Of a DNA stretch of 64,000 nt, positions 1-12,094 are shown one piece after another. Origin of the DNA: Sipunculus nudus (Eukaryota; Annelida; Sipuncula; Golfingiida; Sipunculidae). A model generated the notes under the pieces. That model made no database searches. It was not told the origin of the DNA and saw nothing but the letters and a program-made list of their open reading frames with translations. The stretch's first letter is position 1; each line of letters begins with the position of its first letter. The stretch is taken from the NCBI GenBank assembly GCA_026874595.1, contig CM049312.1:27769956-27833955 (forward strand), given 5' to 3'. The translations under genes were made by a program, and so were the position numbers.

Positions 1-1660
1 TCAGTAAGGTCACTTTATCATCACTAAGTACCCGACTAAGAAACAGTAAGATCACTTTATCATCACTAAGTCCCCGACTAAGAAAGAGTAAGGTCAATTT
101 ATCATTATTAAGTACTCGACTTAGAAACAGTAAGGTCACTTTATCATCACTAAGTATCCGACTAAGAAACAGTAAGTTCACTTTATTATCACTAAGTACT
201 CGACTTAGAATCAGTAAGGTCACTTTATCATCACTAAGTACCAGACTAAGAAACAGTAAGGTCACTTTATCATCACAAAGTACCCGACTAAGAAACAGTA
301 AGATCACTTTATCATCACTAAGTCCCCGACTAAGAAAAAGTAAGGTCACTTTATCATTACTAAGTACTCGACTTAGAAACAGTAAGGTCACTTTATCATC
401 ACTAAGTATCCGACTAAGAAACAGTAAGTTCACTTTATTATCACTAAGTACTCGACTTAGAATCAGTAAGGTTACTTTATCATCACTAAGTACCAGACTA
501 AGAAACAATAAGGTCACTTTATCATCACTAAGTATCCGACTAAGAAACAGTAAGGTCATTTTATCATCACTAAGTATCCAAATAAGAATCAGTAAGGTCA
601 CTTTATCATCACTAAGTACCCGACTAAAAGTATCCGACTAAGAAACAGTAAGGTCACTTTATCATCACTAAATACCCCACTAAGAAACAGTAAGGTCACC
701 TTACCATCACTAAGTACTCGACTAAGAAACAGTAAGTTCACTTTATTATCACAATGTACTCGACTTAGAATCAGTAAGGTCACTTTATCATCACTAAATA
801 CCAGACTAAGAAACAGTAAGGTCACTTTATCATCACTAAGTACCCGACTAAGAAACAGCAAGGTCACTTTTCCATCACTAAGTACCCGAATAAGAAAGAG
901 CAAGGTCATTTTATCATCACTAAGTATCCGACTAAGAAACAGTAAGGTCACTTTATCATCACTAATTACCCGACTAAATAACAGTAAGGTCACTTTACCA
1001 TCACTAAGTACCCGAATAAGAAACAGTAAGTTCACTTTACCATCACTAAGTACCCAACTTATAAACAGTAAGGTCACTTTACCATCACTAAGTACTCGAC
1101 TAAGAAACAGTAAGGTCACTTTACAATCACTAAGTATCCGACTAAGAAACAGTAAGGTCACTTTATAATCACTAAATACCCGACTTAGAAACAGTAAGTT
1201 CACTTTATCATCACTAAGTATCCGACTAAGAATCAGTAAGGTCACTCTATCATCTCTAAGTACCCGACTAAAAGTATCCGACTAAGAAACAGTAAGGCCA
1301 CTTTATCATCACTAAGTACATGAATAAGAAACAGTAAGGTCACTTTACATTTACTAAGTATCCGACTAAAAACAGTAAGGTCACTTTATAATCACTAAGT
1401 ACCCGACTAATAAACAGTAAGGTCACTTTATCATCACTAAGTATCCGACTAAGATGAGTATGGTCACTTTACCATTACTAAGTACCCGAACAAGATATGT
1501 AATGTCGTTTAACGATCACAATATAACTTGTACAGAAACAGTAAGGTCACTTTACGAACACTTAATACTTGGTACAGAAACAGTGAGGTTATTTTAAGAT
1601 CATTAGGTACCTAACAAAGAAACAGTAATTTCACTTTACGGTCAATGACTATTTGCCATT
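1..1660. repeat. 42-bp satellite array
   Basis: About 39 tandem copies of a 42 bp unit (core GTAAGGTCACTTTATCATCA followed by CTAAGTACCCGACTAAGAAA) run from the left edge, so the array extends outside the window. Units differ by a few substitutions each and decay after about 1,480. Because 42 is a multiple of three, long spurious reading frames with a 14-residue period appear in it; they are not genes. Confidence 0.95.
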
Positions 1661-2488
1661 AGAACAGCACGGGTGACCTAACATAATTTGCTTAAGAGAC
1701 GAAAGACCATGTGTTTTAACCGGGCACCGTCGTAAGATCGCAAGATATGATAACTGGATACCCGACTTAGTTTACAGGTACCTTAGTTCGTAAATTAATA
1801 TCTGAATATCATGAAAGACTACATGCCAGCCATAATTGGGCATATTGTACATTTATTATCGTTGAAAAGCTCGCATTGATTAAATTGATGAATGATGACA
1901 TAAATTACTCTAATTAGGGACTAATTGCCATTTTTCCCTGACATTTGGAATAATTTGAATACCAAGTATGCTTTTTATCCTCCAACTTATTTACCTGTTT
2001 AGCATACATATATAATATGTGTACATTCGGAGTTAATCAACCCTGACTAACTAGAGGAAAATATCTCCCAGTTACACGTACAGTAGCAATAAAAAAACAT
2101 AGGTGTCCCCAGAGCATATCATTAGTGATATTTACAAGTCCTCAATAAACTCTTTATTTTATTTTTCATGGATTGTACAAATAGTCAGCATAACAAATCT
2201 AGACACTCTTCAAAAAAAAATCTAGATGATGGCGTGTGGTAGACTGAGGAGGAATCCGGTTCGAGGTGGAGTTAAAGGCCTTGGACGTGCGACTCCAAGA
2301 CATTCTATACCCACGCCGGGGATCGAATCCGTTTCACCCTTAGTCCGTCAAAGCCCTTAATATATTAATGTTTAAGTCCGCCCCTTTCATGAAACCTCTT
2401 TAAACACAGCATATGGGGTAAACTTTCCCATGAGTCATCATATTACGTCATGAGCATCTCGCATGGTTTCGATCTAATTCATTGACAG
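1661..2488. other. no gene recognised (intron-like, AT-rich)
   Basis: AT-rich sequence between the satellite and the first recognisable GH1 exon. Part may be intron of the GH1 gene. A stretch at 2,220-2,340 has a tRNA-like B-box core on the minus strand (GGATTCGATCCCC) and may be a SINE relic. No coding exon was recognised. Confidence 0.5.
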
Positions 2489-2673
2489 TTCTGCAACCGA
2501 CTGGCTCCGCCCGGTACCTTGGGGAATTCGTAAGCTACTAAAGTACATCAAGGACAACTACAACAACCCTGAGGTGTACATCACTGAGAACGGAGTGTCA
2601 GGAAAATGTATGTGCCTAGAGGATGATGACAGGATCAAATATTACACCAACTACGTCAATAATGTCCTCAAAG
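2489..2673 (+). CDS. glycoside hydrolase family 1 (lactase/beta-glucosidase-like), internal exon
   Basis: This exon encodes a GH1 segment running from a DWLRPVPWGIRKLL-like stretch through YITENGVSG. In family 1 the glutamate of the (I/V)TENG motif is the catalytic nucleophile, so the core catalytic residue is present. An AG acceptor at 2,487-2,488 and a GT donor (GGTAAGTG) at 2,674 bound the exon. It ends in phase 1 and joins in frame to the exon at 3,149. Upstream exons with the acid/base NEP motif are not visible in this window, so the gene is partial or its 5' part is outside or lost. Known family role: hydrolysis of beta-glucosides or beta-galactosides at the cell surface or extracellularly. 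Confidence 0.85.
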
Positions 2674-3148
2674 GTAAGTGTTGTCAAACCGCTACGATAC
2701 GACTAGTAACATGTGGCGCACACCGCTGTAATTGGTAGACCTTTTCTTCATGTGCTCATCCCTTTGAAAGAAAAATAGCAATCTCCACAAAGATCTATCC
2801 ATGAATACCTGTCAGTTACGTCAATGAATCTTCTTACTTTGTTTAGGTTGGAGGAGTAGTTGTTTTCATCGAATCAAATGCATTTCTACCTCTAACATTA
2901 GAGGTGTATGACACTTTAATTTAAACCCATGTCCTGGCAGTATTTCTGCCTTTTATTCTTGTTTTTTTACAAAATACCTACAAATTAGCGTTGGTCTAAA
3001 AACTTGATTCATCTCAAGGACCATTGTCATCATACAAATTCATAAGAAGGGGGGGGGGGGGGGGGGGGAGGGGAAGAGAATGCGTGAGTGTATAGAAACC
3101 TGAAAAAAAACGTGGAACATTGAATTGCTATGCATATTTGTATTCAAG
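2674..3148 (+). other. GH1 intron
   Basis: Intron between the two GH1 exons with a GTAAGT donor and a ...TTCAAG acceptor. It contains a long G homopolymer at about 3,050-3,068. Confidence 0.7.
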
Positions 3149-3417
3149 CTATCAAACTTGATGGTGTGAACGTGAAGATGTACACGGCTTGGTCTCTTCT
3201 TGATAACTTTGAGTGGAATTCTGGATATTCAATGAGGTTTGGCTTGTACTACGTGAACTTTACTGACCCCAACCGCACCCGGACTCCAAAGAAGTCAGCG
3301 GCGTTTTACACACAGCTTGTCAAAGACAACGGTTTCCCGCAAACAAGCGGCGCCCGCGCAAGAGATGGCGCCACTCTCGCAGTATTGTTCAGTGTGTTGG
3401 TCGCATGGATTATGTGA
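3149..3417 (+). CDS. glycoside hydrolase family 1, terminal exon with hydrophobic tail
   Basis: The exon encodes the C-terminal GH1 block: [20 protein letters not shown], then [26 protein letters not shown] and NGFP, in family order, and ends at a TGA. After the catalytic domain comes a short linker and a hydrophobic C terminus ([14 protein letters not shown]), which suggests a GPI-anchor signal or a membrane tail as in lactase-like GH1 proteins. The splice acceptor TTCAAG ends at 3,148 and restores the Ala codon split from the previous exon. An ATG-initiated frame from 3,130 overlaps it but begins in the intron, so it is not the start. Polyadenylation-like AATAAA sequences follow near 3,560 and 3,655. 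Confidence 0.85.
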
Positions 3418-3884
3418 ATGTTTAAGGCATTGAAAATGCTTGATGGACATAACGATACGAGTTTCTTAAAGGGACAATTAGAAAAAAATTATTTACATTT
3501 TCTTACCCACAAGTAGCGAGTCCCTCATTTGCTGTTAAAGATAATTGTAAGTTTGCTTTAATAAACATTTGTTTACCCAAAGACTGTTAAAAACATACCA
3601 GTATAATCCCTTTCTTCAGAAAAATGTTACTTGTTGCCAAGTTGAAATGGTGTCAATAAAAAGATATACTACAAATACCTTGAGACGGCTTTAGTAATGT
3701 TATAAACCAGATATGTGATTTCCATTTCTTCATATATTGTATGTATGTTTGTTGATAAAACACATTATATATCACTCTGGCCGATCAATGTAAATTGCAC
3801 CCGACAACTTGTATGTAATTCATTTCTATTTGAATGTTTCTTTATCATTGCTGTCCAATAAAATTTAATAACCATTATTGTCGC
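3418..3884. other. GH1 3' flank, no gene
   Basis: AT-rich 3' untranslated or intergenic sequence with several AATAAA-like signals (3,559; 3,655; 3,857). No coding exon was recognised. Confidence 0.5.
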
Positions 3885-4040
3885 CAGCTCGCCAAACTCT
3901 GTTTGTTAAACTGTCCTGTGTACAAAATCTGACATTCAGTGTTGTAGGCCCGAAACTGTGGAATGACCTACCAGATACTCTAAAAGAAGCCACCAGTCTC
4001 TCAGAATTTAAAAGTAAATTAAAAACATATTTGTTCATGG
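3885..4040 (+). mobile_element. LINE (non-LTR retrotransposon) ORF2 C-terminal fragment
   Basis: The frame encodes FSVVGPKLWNDLP followed by TSLSEFKSKLKTYLF. This is the signature seen at the very C-terminal end of ORF2 proteins of L2/CR1/jockey-type LINEs, just after the reverse transcriptase. Only the 3' end is present, consistent with a 5'-truncated insertion. The upstream part of the element is absent. Confidence 0.75.
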
Positions 4041-5540
4041 GATATTTGTATGCCTTCTCATTTTGTACAATATTTTATACTACTGATAGTGAAATGTTTA
4101 AATATTTAAGTGGAATTATGATAGTGTTACGGGACCTAATAATAACAGATCACGATATCGTTACAAGCCCAAACCCTTGTTACGGAGACAAAAAAAAAAG
4201 ATTCCGCAACACTAGGCAGCGTGAAATGTCTTGGGGAATAAAAAAGTCAGTGTTTTTTTTTGTAAACAAATAATTATAATTTATTCTGAGAAGAAACCTT
4301 ACAATACAATACACTTACACAATACAATTACACAGTATTTAAGTATAACAAAAATAAAAATGTACATCACCAGAGTCCGGATCTTAGGCTTTATTTCATG
4401 GATGCCACAACTCTCACAGTCAAACAAGAGTCTTTTAGCACAAATAATCTACGCGAACAGTTCAAGTAAATCTTCCCGGTGAATAGTCCAATTAAATCTC
4501 GAAGACAATCTGTTGTAATTCAGAAGTGAAGTTCAAGTAAAATCCCAAAAGGAAAACTGAAGACAATCCATATAAATCTGTATAAAGTCTGTATAAAGTC
4601 CATAGAATAACTGTAACTATGCAGTTATCGGAGTATGTCCAAAGACTGACGAGAAAGTCGCACCCTTTAGTGCCCGCTGGTATTTTCCTTTCTGCCGGCT
4701 CCAAACACAGCCCCTATTTATAGCTTTTCCCCCAAGTCCAGAAGGTTCTAATCCGGAACATTCCAAAGAACAAACTCGAACCTTTTAGACTACAACGTAC
4801 ACGCTGTCTCTACTCTCTACGGGTAAGCCATAGTTCAACAAATGCGGTTCCCATAGCAACGCACAGGGCTTGCGTCTAACACGAATCAGAACGCCAGGCA
4901 CATGTCAAGCCATGCAAATTCCTGCTCATAATAAACAAATACATTTTACAATAGTTTTTACCAAATAATTGAACTATTAATTTTTATATGTTTTATTTAA
5001 TACTGAAAGCTTCTGAATGTAATATTTTAGTCAATTGGAATTTAATTTCATATTTTTACAATAGTATGCTTAATGACTGTATTCTAGTTATGTAACAGCA
5101 TTTTAGAGCATAAATCATCATGGGTTTTACGCTTTACAAAATAAATTATTATTATAATTATCATCATTATCATTATACACGATGAAGAACTTCGACATCT
5201 AGAACTGCTCAGTCAAATTTGAGAGCTCAGAGAGGACCTCGGGATGGTACATGCAAAAATAAAATTGTCGAAATGAATCGATCCAGAGGTTAATAATTAC
5301 AGTTTAATCGAGGACTTGCAATTCAATGCATCGATTCTTTGAGGCATTGTTACAACCCTAGTGGTGAACCTCATTCTCTTCTTTAATGTGACAAAGTTCA
5401 CATATTATTTCTACTTTTGTCATATTCCTGCACAGCCCGTTTTTAAATATCAAATATCCTTGAACTCCCCGTTTCATCAAAACGCCCGTGTGATAAAGGT
5501 CCTGCATTTATATGCAAATGACCATCCAGTATAAAATGTT

Positions 5541-5611
<71 letters not shown>

Positions 5612-6829
5612 CCCAGCGCAGGCCGGAATTATAGCCCGCACCCGCCTCGCAAAACAAACCTTCAGCCCGTAACCGCCCCGCATATGAAAAAAAACCCGCC
5701 TTTCAGCCCGCATCCGCCCTGCATTTTTCCCGGCTTTTAAAATGCTTTATTTCTGACAACAATTTTTGTAATGCGGTGCAAATTGTCAGAATTATTACGT
5801 TTTGAGTTCCAAATAAAATGCAAGACATTTTGATTAAAAAAGAATAAACTCTTAATGTCTCTCAAACGTTGACCAGTTTACTTGATGAAACTATATTAGT
5901 TGTTTTTAGTCTCATCAATTCAGAAAGCTTACGTAAGATGGAAGCACTTATACAATCATATTCAGGCACTAAACATTACTTATTTAATATGTAAAACTAG
6001 TTATAATAACTGATACGAGGCATTCTCTATGGCTTTGAAGGTGCAATTTGGTAGTTTGTAGGGCAGGAGAAAACCATGGACCTTTGAAGGGGTACTACAA
6101 CCCACGGTGGGGATCTAACCGCAGTCACCAGCGAAGAGAGCTGAGAACCCGTTGTAAGGTGAGCTTTTCCCGAATAACTGATACAAAAGCTTGGTGCCAT
6201 GGTTTAAAACTAGATTACCCCAGTCTAATCGATGTTACAGTCAAACTGTGTAATCAGGATTACGTGAAATGACTGAGAATTTCAGGCATCATACGATATG
6301 ACACGACAGGCCTAATGTCTTACAAGTATGTATGCTACTGCTGAACGAACACACACACAGCCGGGTGAAAATCAAATAATATGACTCGACTTAAGCTTTA
6401 AACCCATGACACCTATCAGTGATACGTGTTTTGAACGCCATAACAAATGCATTTTAAATCACCCACACAGTGTAAGCATCCGAAAGGTTTCTCATATTAA
6501 GATATGGTCTGTATCTGATATGGTCTATTCTTTACCACTTTTTTCTTATTACAGCATGACAGGCTGCTATGACACTGACGCTTTACTTCAGATTGACTTT
6601 AAAGCCCTGACACCTGTCAGAGCTACATTTTTTTTTTAAACTTTCAACTTGAACAACTGACTGACTGACTTAAAATGAAGTCGGCGCTCGAGCCAGTCAC
6701 GTCTCCGGAAAATCCAGCCCGCACTGGCTCCCTCAGCAACGTTTGGCAGATTGAGTCGGTATACATTTAGGAATTTAAGGCGAAAATTGAAGATACTGAT
6801 GGAGTTGAAGATCGTAGTGAGAAAAGTGG
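4041..6829. other. AT-rich intergenic DNA, no gene recognised
   Basis: No coding exon was recognised. It holds a TA microsatellite (5,545-5,610), ATT/ATC-rich simple sequence near 5,140-5,180, and at about 6,055-6,150 a fragment related to the SINE at 6,830-6,975 (shared motif ACCTTTGAAGGG / ACCTTTGATGGG followed by a CACTACA-like stretch). Short open frames here are not supported by splice sites or family similarity. Confidence 0.5.
5545..5610. repeat. (TA)n microsatellite
   Basis: An uninterrupted run of TA dinucleotides of about 65 bp. Confidence 0.95.
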
Positions 6830-6975
6830 AGGAAGACGGAGAACCCGGAGAGAACCACCGACCTTTGATGGGTCACTACAGTCCACTCTCATGGCTGTAT
6901 CTGGGACCGAACCCGGTTCGCCAGCGGAGAAGGACGAACGTTTTACCGCTAAGCTGTCCAGGCCCCTCTGAACTT
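6830..6975 (-). mobile_element. tRNA-derived SINE
   Basis: Read on the minus strand from about 6,970, there is a polymerase III A-box-like CAGCTTAGCGG (6,944-6,954) and, about 30 nt further, a B-box GGTTCGGTCCC (6,903-6,913). Each has one mismatch to the tRNA consensus. The tRNA-like head is followed by a body whose relative lies at about 6,055-6,150. This is the architecture of a tRNA-derived SINE. The family is not known to me. Confidence 0.6.
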
Positions 6976-7238
6976 GAACAAATGCAAAGCAGAAATAAAC
7001 GCACTTTTGGCGCGGCGTTCAGAGGCACTCTTCTTCAACGCTTCTCTTACACGTAACCTGCTTCCTTGTTGACGTCATTGCTAGTCACTCATTCCTGATG
7101 AATGTTGTCTTCAGTATCCCAGTTATCACCTCAATGATATAAAAAAGGTCGTTTTCATTGCGGCCTTACACCCAAAATGTCCACACCCTATACCCCTATC
7201 CACTACCGGTAAAAGCGCCGCCACATTGTTCCATATTT

Positions 7239-7531
7239 CGAGAGTTATTGACAAAATACATGTATCGAGTTTGTCATTAATACCTCGTTAGCCTCAGAAC
7301 CATTAAAGAAATGAATATATGATGATAATTCTTATGCGAGAGTTATTGACAAAATACGTGTACGGAATCTGTCATTAATACCTCGTAAGCCTCAGAACCA
7401 TTAAAAAAATGAATATATGACGATAATTCTTATGCGAGAGTTATTTACAAAATACATGTACGGAGTCTGTCATTAATACCTTGTAAGCCTCAGGACCATT
7501 AAAAAATGAATATAAGACGATAATTCTTATG
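7239..7531. repeat. three tandem copies of a ~98-bp unit
   Basis: The unit begins GAGAGTTATTGACAAAATAC and ends GATAATTCTTATGC. Copies start at about 7,239, 7,336 and 7,434 and differ by a few bases. No coding potential was seen. Confidence 0.9.
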
Positions 7532-8281
7532 CGAAAATCCTAACATATAGGTTATGCTATTTTAAACAACAGTGGACATAGATTGGAGATAAGGGCGATT
7601 TGTGTAAATTGTGTAATAATGATCACCAAATTTCATTCATTACACGTAAAACCTGAAACTTTTAGTCATGTAATGCCTGAAATTTATTCATTTCACGTGA
7701 TTCCTGATTTCACGAGCAATTTGCCTGTAACATATACAGTATATAGTGCTGTTATCACCATTTATAAATACAATATATTGTATAATTTCATTTTTTTCCA
7801 GTTAAAACTTATTGCATACTAGTGCATCTTTATCTATGTTCAAAGGGTTTATTATCGCGTTTTATTCCGAACGAAACTTTTAGTCTTGATCTTTGCCGCT
7901 AGATGGTTGTTGATGCGTAACGTAATGAGACCTGCAACATAGTTAAATAGATACTGAAAAAAAAAGAAGTATTGACAGGTGTTGTTAGCTTAAAGACGTT
8001 ACTGGCCAATTTATCATTGGTAACGCCTCTCGATACGCCATGCACACTTAAGTGACAGGTACAAAGTTCGCCGGGAAAGCTGAACAGGCCAAATTCGGTA
8101 GCAATCGATAGTTCGAGATTGAGATAACACTCTCTGATCTAGACGGTACCGAAGTTTAAGGCTTGCCATAGCAATATATAAAGCTGGAACGTTTACAAAA
8201 CTTGAAATAGGCTTGTTGATAGGCTCTTCCTGCACAGAATCTTGTCTTCAGTGCAGGTACCCACAGCCACCACTGATCATC
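7532..8281. other. upstream region of the 121-aa gene
   Basis: No gene was seen. A good TATA box (TATATAAAG at about 8,174) lies roughly 105 bp before the ATG at 8,282 and probably serves that gene. Confidence 0.5.
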
Positions 8282-8647
8282 ATGAGTTATGTGCGTTCGT
8301 TGGAAGTTAGGGGTCCAAACAAAACTTCCACCCGTACACAATCAGTACAAATCAGCGGTAGAGATGTTTTTCGTCGTCTGCAGCTAGACACCTTCTTGGG
8401 CATACAGGGTCTTAAACAAGCCACGGAAGTCAGCCTGAGTGTAGGGGATACAGAGCTTGGATATAGTGCTGCAAGCATTGTTCAGAATGCCACCCACGTT
8501 TGTATCACACTTAATCGCCAACAGCCAGGTGAGAATTTCCTGCTACGACAACAATTGAGTGATCACCTTTTAGCCAGAAATTGCAAGCTGATTGGCTTTA
8601 CTCGCGGATCCGATGACGACATAATAGAAAAATGGTGCCGGCAGTAA
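8282..8647 (+). CDS. small intronless protein, paralogue of 19,004-19,357 (unknown function)
   Basis: A 121 aa frame starting at the ATG in ATCATCATGAG. A longer frame to 8,213 exists, but its extra residues have no counterpart in the paralogue, so I start here. The protein is related along its whole length to the 117 aa protein at 19,004: both have a (L/I)E(V/I)RGP start, an (Q)ISGR stretch near residue 30, a PGE.(F/L)LLRQ block near residue 90 and end D..(I)IEKW plus four residues. No signal peptide, membrane segment or zinc motif is visible. I do not recognise the family. A TATA box about 105 bp upstream and the intact frame argue for a real single-exon gene; a processed copy of a host gene is the alternative. 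Confidence 0.6.
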   Translation: MSYVRSLEVRGPNKTSTRTQSVQISGRDVFRRLQLDTFLGIQGLKQATEVSLSVGDTELGYSAASIVQNATHVCITLNRQQPGENFLLRQQLSDHLLARNCKLIGFTRGSDDDIIEKWCRQ

Positions 8648-8868
8648 CATTTATTATTCCCTTATCAAACGCACCGGTTAATGGTTTATTGTACAGTGTT
8701 TAGAATCACGCGGATTGCTTTGTATCTGTCAACATGTCAACATATATCAACATAAAAAGCGGAAGAAAAGGGACAAAGCCTAGGGGCTAAAGTGTTGGAC
8801 TCCAGAATAGACTGGTCAAGTCGATGCATTGGTTATGACTTAAATGTCGCAGAAAACTGTCACCTCTC

Positions 8869-8870
<2 letters not shown>

Positions 8871-8942
<72 letters not shown>
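8871..8942. repeat. (TA)n microsatellite
   Basis: A TA dinucleotide run with a few T-rich interruptions at its right end. Confidence 0.95.
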
Positions 8943-8943
<1 letters not shown>

Positions 8944-11900
8944 GTATACGGCCATCTGCCCGTCTATTTCATAAGAGCCGGCACGGAGTAACGTGTATTG
9001 GTGCATGGATTCGCGTACTAACGCCCTGGCAGGGCTTACTCTTGAACTAAAGATCCCTGGTATGAGCCCTCAAAGGCATATCTCCCTAGAAGCTCTTATT
9101 AACGGCCTCGCATGTCAGCCCAGCGCTTAGTGTACTCAGTGATGCATAGGCCCAGACTGAAATATACATGTACAAACTTTACGAGTTGTGTGACGTCACT
9201 GTGCTCTGTGACGCACCTTCCGGGAATGAAACTGACAACAAAGTAAGATCTTAAATGTGTGATTTCAAGTGCCTGCGCGTGTTTGCTTTTGAAGTGTTTT
9301 ACTTAAGTACTTTTCGGTTATAGAGTGACTGTACACCATTGGTTGTGTTTTAATTTTGCGTATCGTTTGATAAGAATGTACTGGCTCTTAAGGTATTGCT
9401 TACGTATAGCCCCTTCAGGCAACCATATTGTCCCTCTGTCCTCCGGCCCCTCGGCCTGATACGCCTCCCTTAGGCCGATAGGAAAGCAATATCGTATATA
9501 TATTTTCATCACGAAAATGGCATAAAGAGGCAATGGACAAATCAGTACTTAAACAATGATGAATTTAGACTTTTCTCGCGACTTCTCTTATTTGGTTAAC
9601 AATGATTTGGGGATGACCCAGAATATAAATGAAGCATACAATGCTAAAATGAGGACTGCCTCGAATTAAAGCCAGGTGAAGCAACGGGTTAGACTCACCA
9701 GTGTGCTGTAAATTCTGTCTGAAGTTCAACAGTTTGATATTAATTTCTCACCTTTTGTTCATCTGTTTTAAAATGATAAATTTTTATTTCAATTTCACAT
9801 TTATTATTTAGCTTCATGGTAAATATACTTATAATAATGAAATTAAAAATATATAATGAAATTTGAATTATTATCATCATTATAATATAGCTGCGTTTAC
9901 AATATTTCCTATCAGACAGTGGCACATTGCACAGATGTTAAGCACTTTATTACAATAGAATGATTTTTCTTGGTCATAATATAAGAAATTAATTAAGAGA
10001 TGATTAAGATCAATGCTACTATATCCAAGCGTTATAGACGTGGTGAATTGAAATTTTGCGTCAAGCTACTAAATATTTAGACGGTGTTTTTTGCCTTCAT
10101 GCATATTTATATGTTATGTAATATATTTTCACTGATTTTTTTTTATGATTGTATTTAAAATACAAGCAAAAAAGTTAAGAGTGCTTGTAACCTGCGACTT
10201 ACACCTACTCCCCTCACACCGAAACCTAAACCCAACCATATAATAAATATTCACCAATCAATGCAGTGGTTAGCACTTGGTGTCGCTTTTTCCGCTACGC
10301 TTAGAACAGCTACTGCCACCTCGCGGCAAATTATATAACCAATTCACATCTAATCTCAGGCTGGCTCCTTTACTATTAAAGAGGCATAATCACCTATATG
10401 GCATTTTGAATTAAAGCGAAAAATAGCGTCGTCTCCTTGAAATAACTTGGTACCTATCAAAACCGTTTGCTTACTTCTGTACACGAGTGTGAAAATAGTG
10501 GACCGGCCGCGATCACAGGCACACAGCGGTAAGACTACATGCAACGCTGAGTCACAGCACCTGTTAGCATGATATCCCTGACTGACTTGGCCCCAAAAAT
10601 GTAATAAATGTTCCCGCTGGCTGAATTATCGCATGAATCCGACCTGTGATACTCTGTCCCTGGACGGTGAACCTATCCTTCATATCTGTTCCGACGGGTT
10701 CTACAATTAATTTACATTGGGCCCATGGGCCGTTATGTCCACCCAGTAGAAATATATCAGAGAACATGAAGGTCCATGTATATGGACTAGTTAACTTCTC
10801 TTTCTTTGGGATCCGTCGCGCATGCGCAAAATCGTTGTTAGTGTAAATAGACGTGCCCATTCACGTGACGCCACGGCTATTCCAGGGCAGGATATTGTCT
10901 TTACTGTAAGGTCAAAGGTCGATTTGTTTTTTAACACACAAATCCATAACAAGGTGTTAAACAGATATCACTGGTCTCAGGCTGCTTGTTTTGTTTAAAT
11001 CTATGTATTTGTAATATGTGGGTCCCGCAAAAATAAGTAAGACAAATTCAACAGGGACATCTGGCAGTAATTGTGTCAGATAAGCCAGAGCGTTGAAAAT
11101 GGCGTTTTGCAAGAAGTGACCTTTCTGCCTCCGCCTATATGAAACCTAACATATTAGGTTACATGTTTTTTTCCCGTTTGTCAACACTGCTTTGTTTACA
11201 AACATGTTGTTGATTAACAAATTCATACATCCTTCACGAAGGCATTATAAGAACTTTAAACAATCATAGAAACCCTTAGATCATTAATATATACCAATTA
11301 AGAGTAAGCCAGAAATCAAATAAATTCTTTTTCACAAGGTAGTTGAATGATCACCTTTTATGTTTCAATCAATTACTATTCTATATTAGCTGACTTTCTA
11401 TACTACCGTGGGTATTTTTTTTTCTAATTAAAACTAAAATGAATTTGCAAGTACTTATATTGTCCTTTTAAAACTGTTACTGAAAACAAACATTCAAACC
11501 CTTAAGTTATATAAGCCGGTCATTTTACCACAGTTGTTTTATCTTGGTGACGATAATTCCTGCCTACCGTCTCTGACCGACTGAATAATAGACTGTGATA
11601 ATAGACACAACAATAAATATATTATGAGGCCTAAATGTCATCTGAACAAATTTTTGGAAACAGTCAAATGCTCGGGTCCCGGGGAAAATTGTCTCGGCTA
11701 ACAGCACAATGAGGGAAGATATGACATACCACATATACACTTCAAATATCCTGTCAAACCAAAATACTGACTCAGACAAGGTAAAGAATTGGTTCTATGT
11801 CAGTAAAATTATAACCATGTTTGAGTGGCTTTCTTTTAAATTTTACCGGCATTAGTTTCACCTAAAAACGTATACAAATATATTGTTACTACTATAGTCA

Positions 11901-11973
11901 CAACGTGCATGGACGTATACGCGTAACCGTCCTTGAAATTCCTGCCTCATCTAACTTCCTACCTGTATCCCTC

Positions 11974-11978
<5 letters not shown>

Positions 11979-12032
<54 letters not shown>

Positions 12033-12038
12033 CTCGCC

Positions 12039-12090
<52 letters not shown>
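11979..12090. repeat. (CT)n microsatellite
   Basis: Two CT-dinucleotide blocks separated by a short CCCTCCTCGCCAA interruption. The long Ser/Leu and Arg/Glu frames across it are artefacts of the repeat. Confidence 0.95.

Positions 12091-12094
<4 letters not shown>

Noticed and set aside
598-1245. 215-aa minus-strand frame
   Set aside because: It is the 42 bp satellite read in a stop-free frame.
10564-10860. 98-aa minus-strand frame with ATG
   Set aside because: The opposite strand is also open and an NRF1-like promoter motif lies within; no similarity or splice sites.
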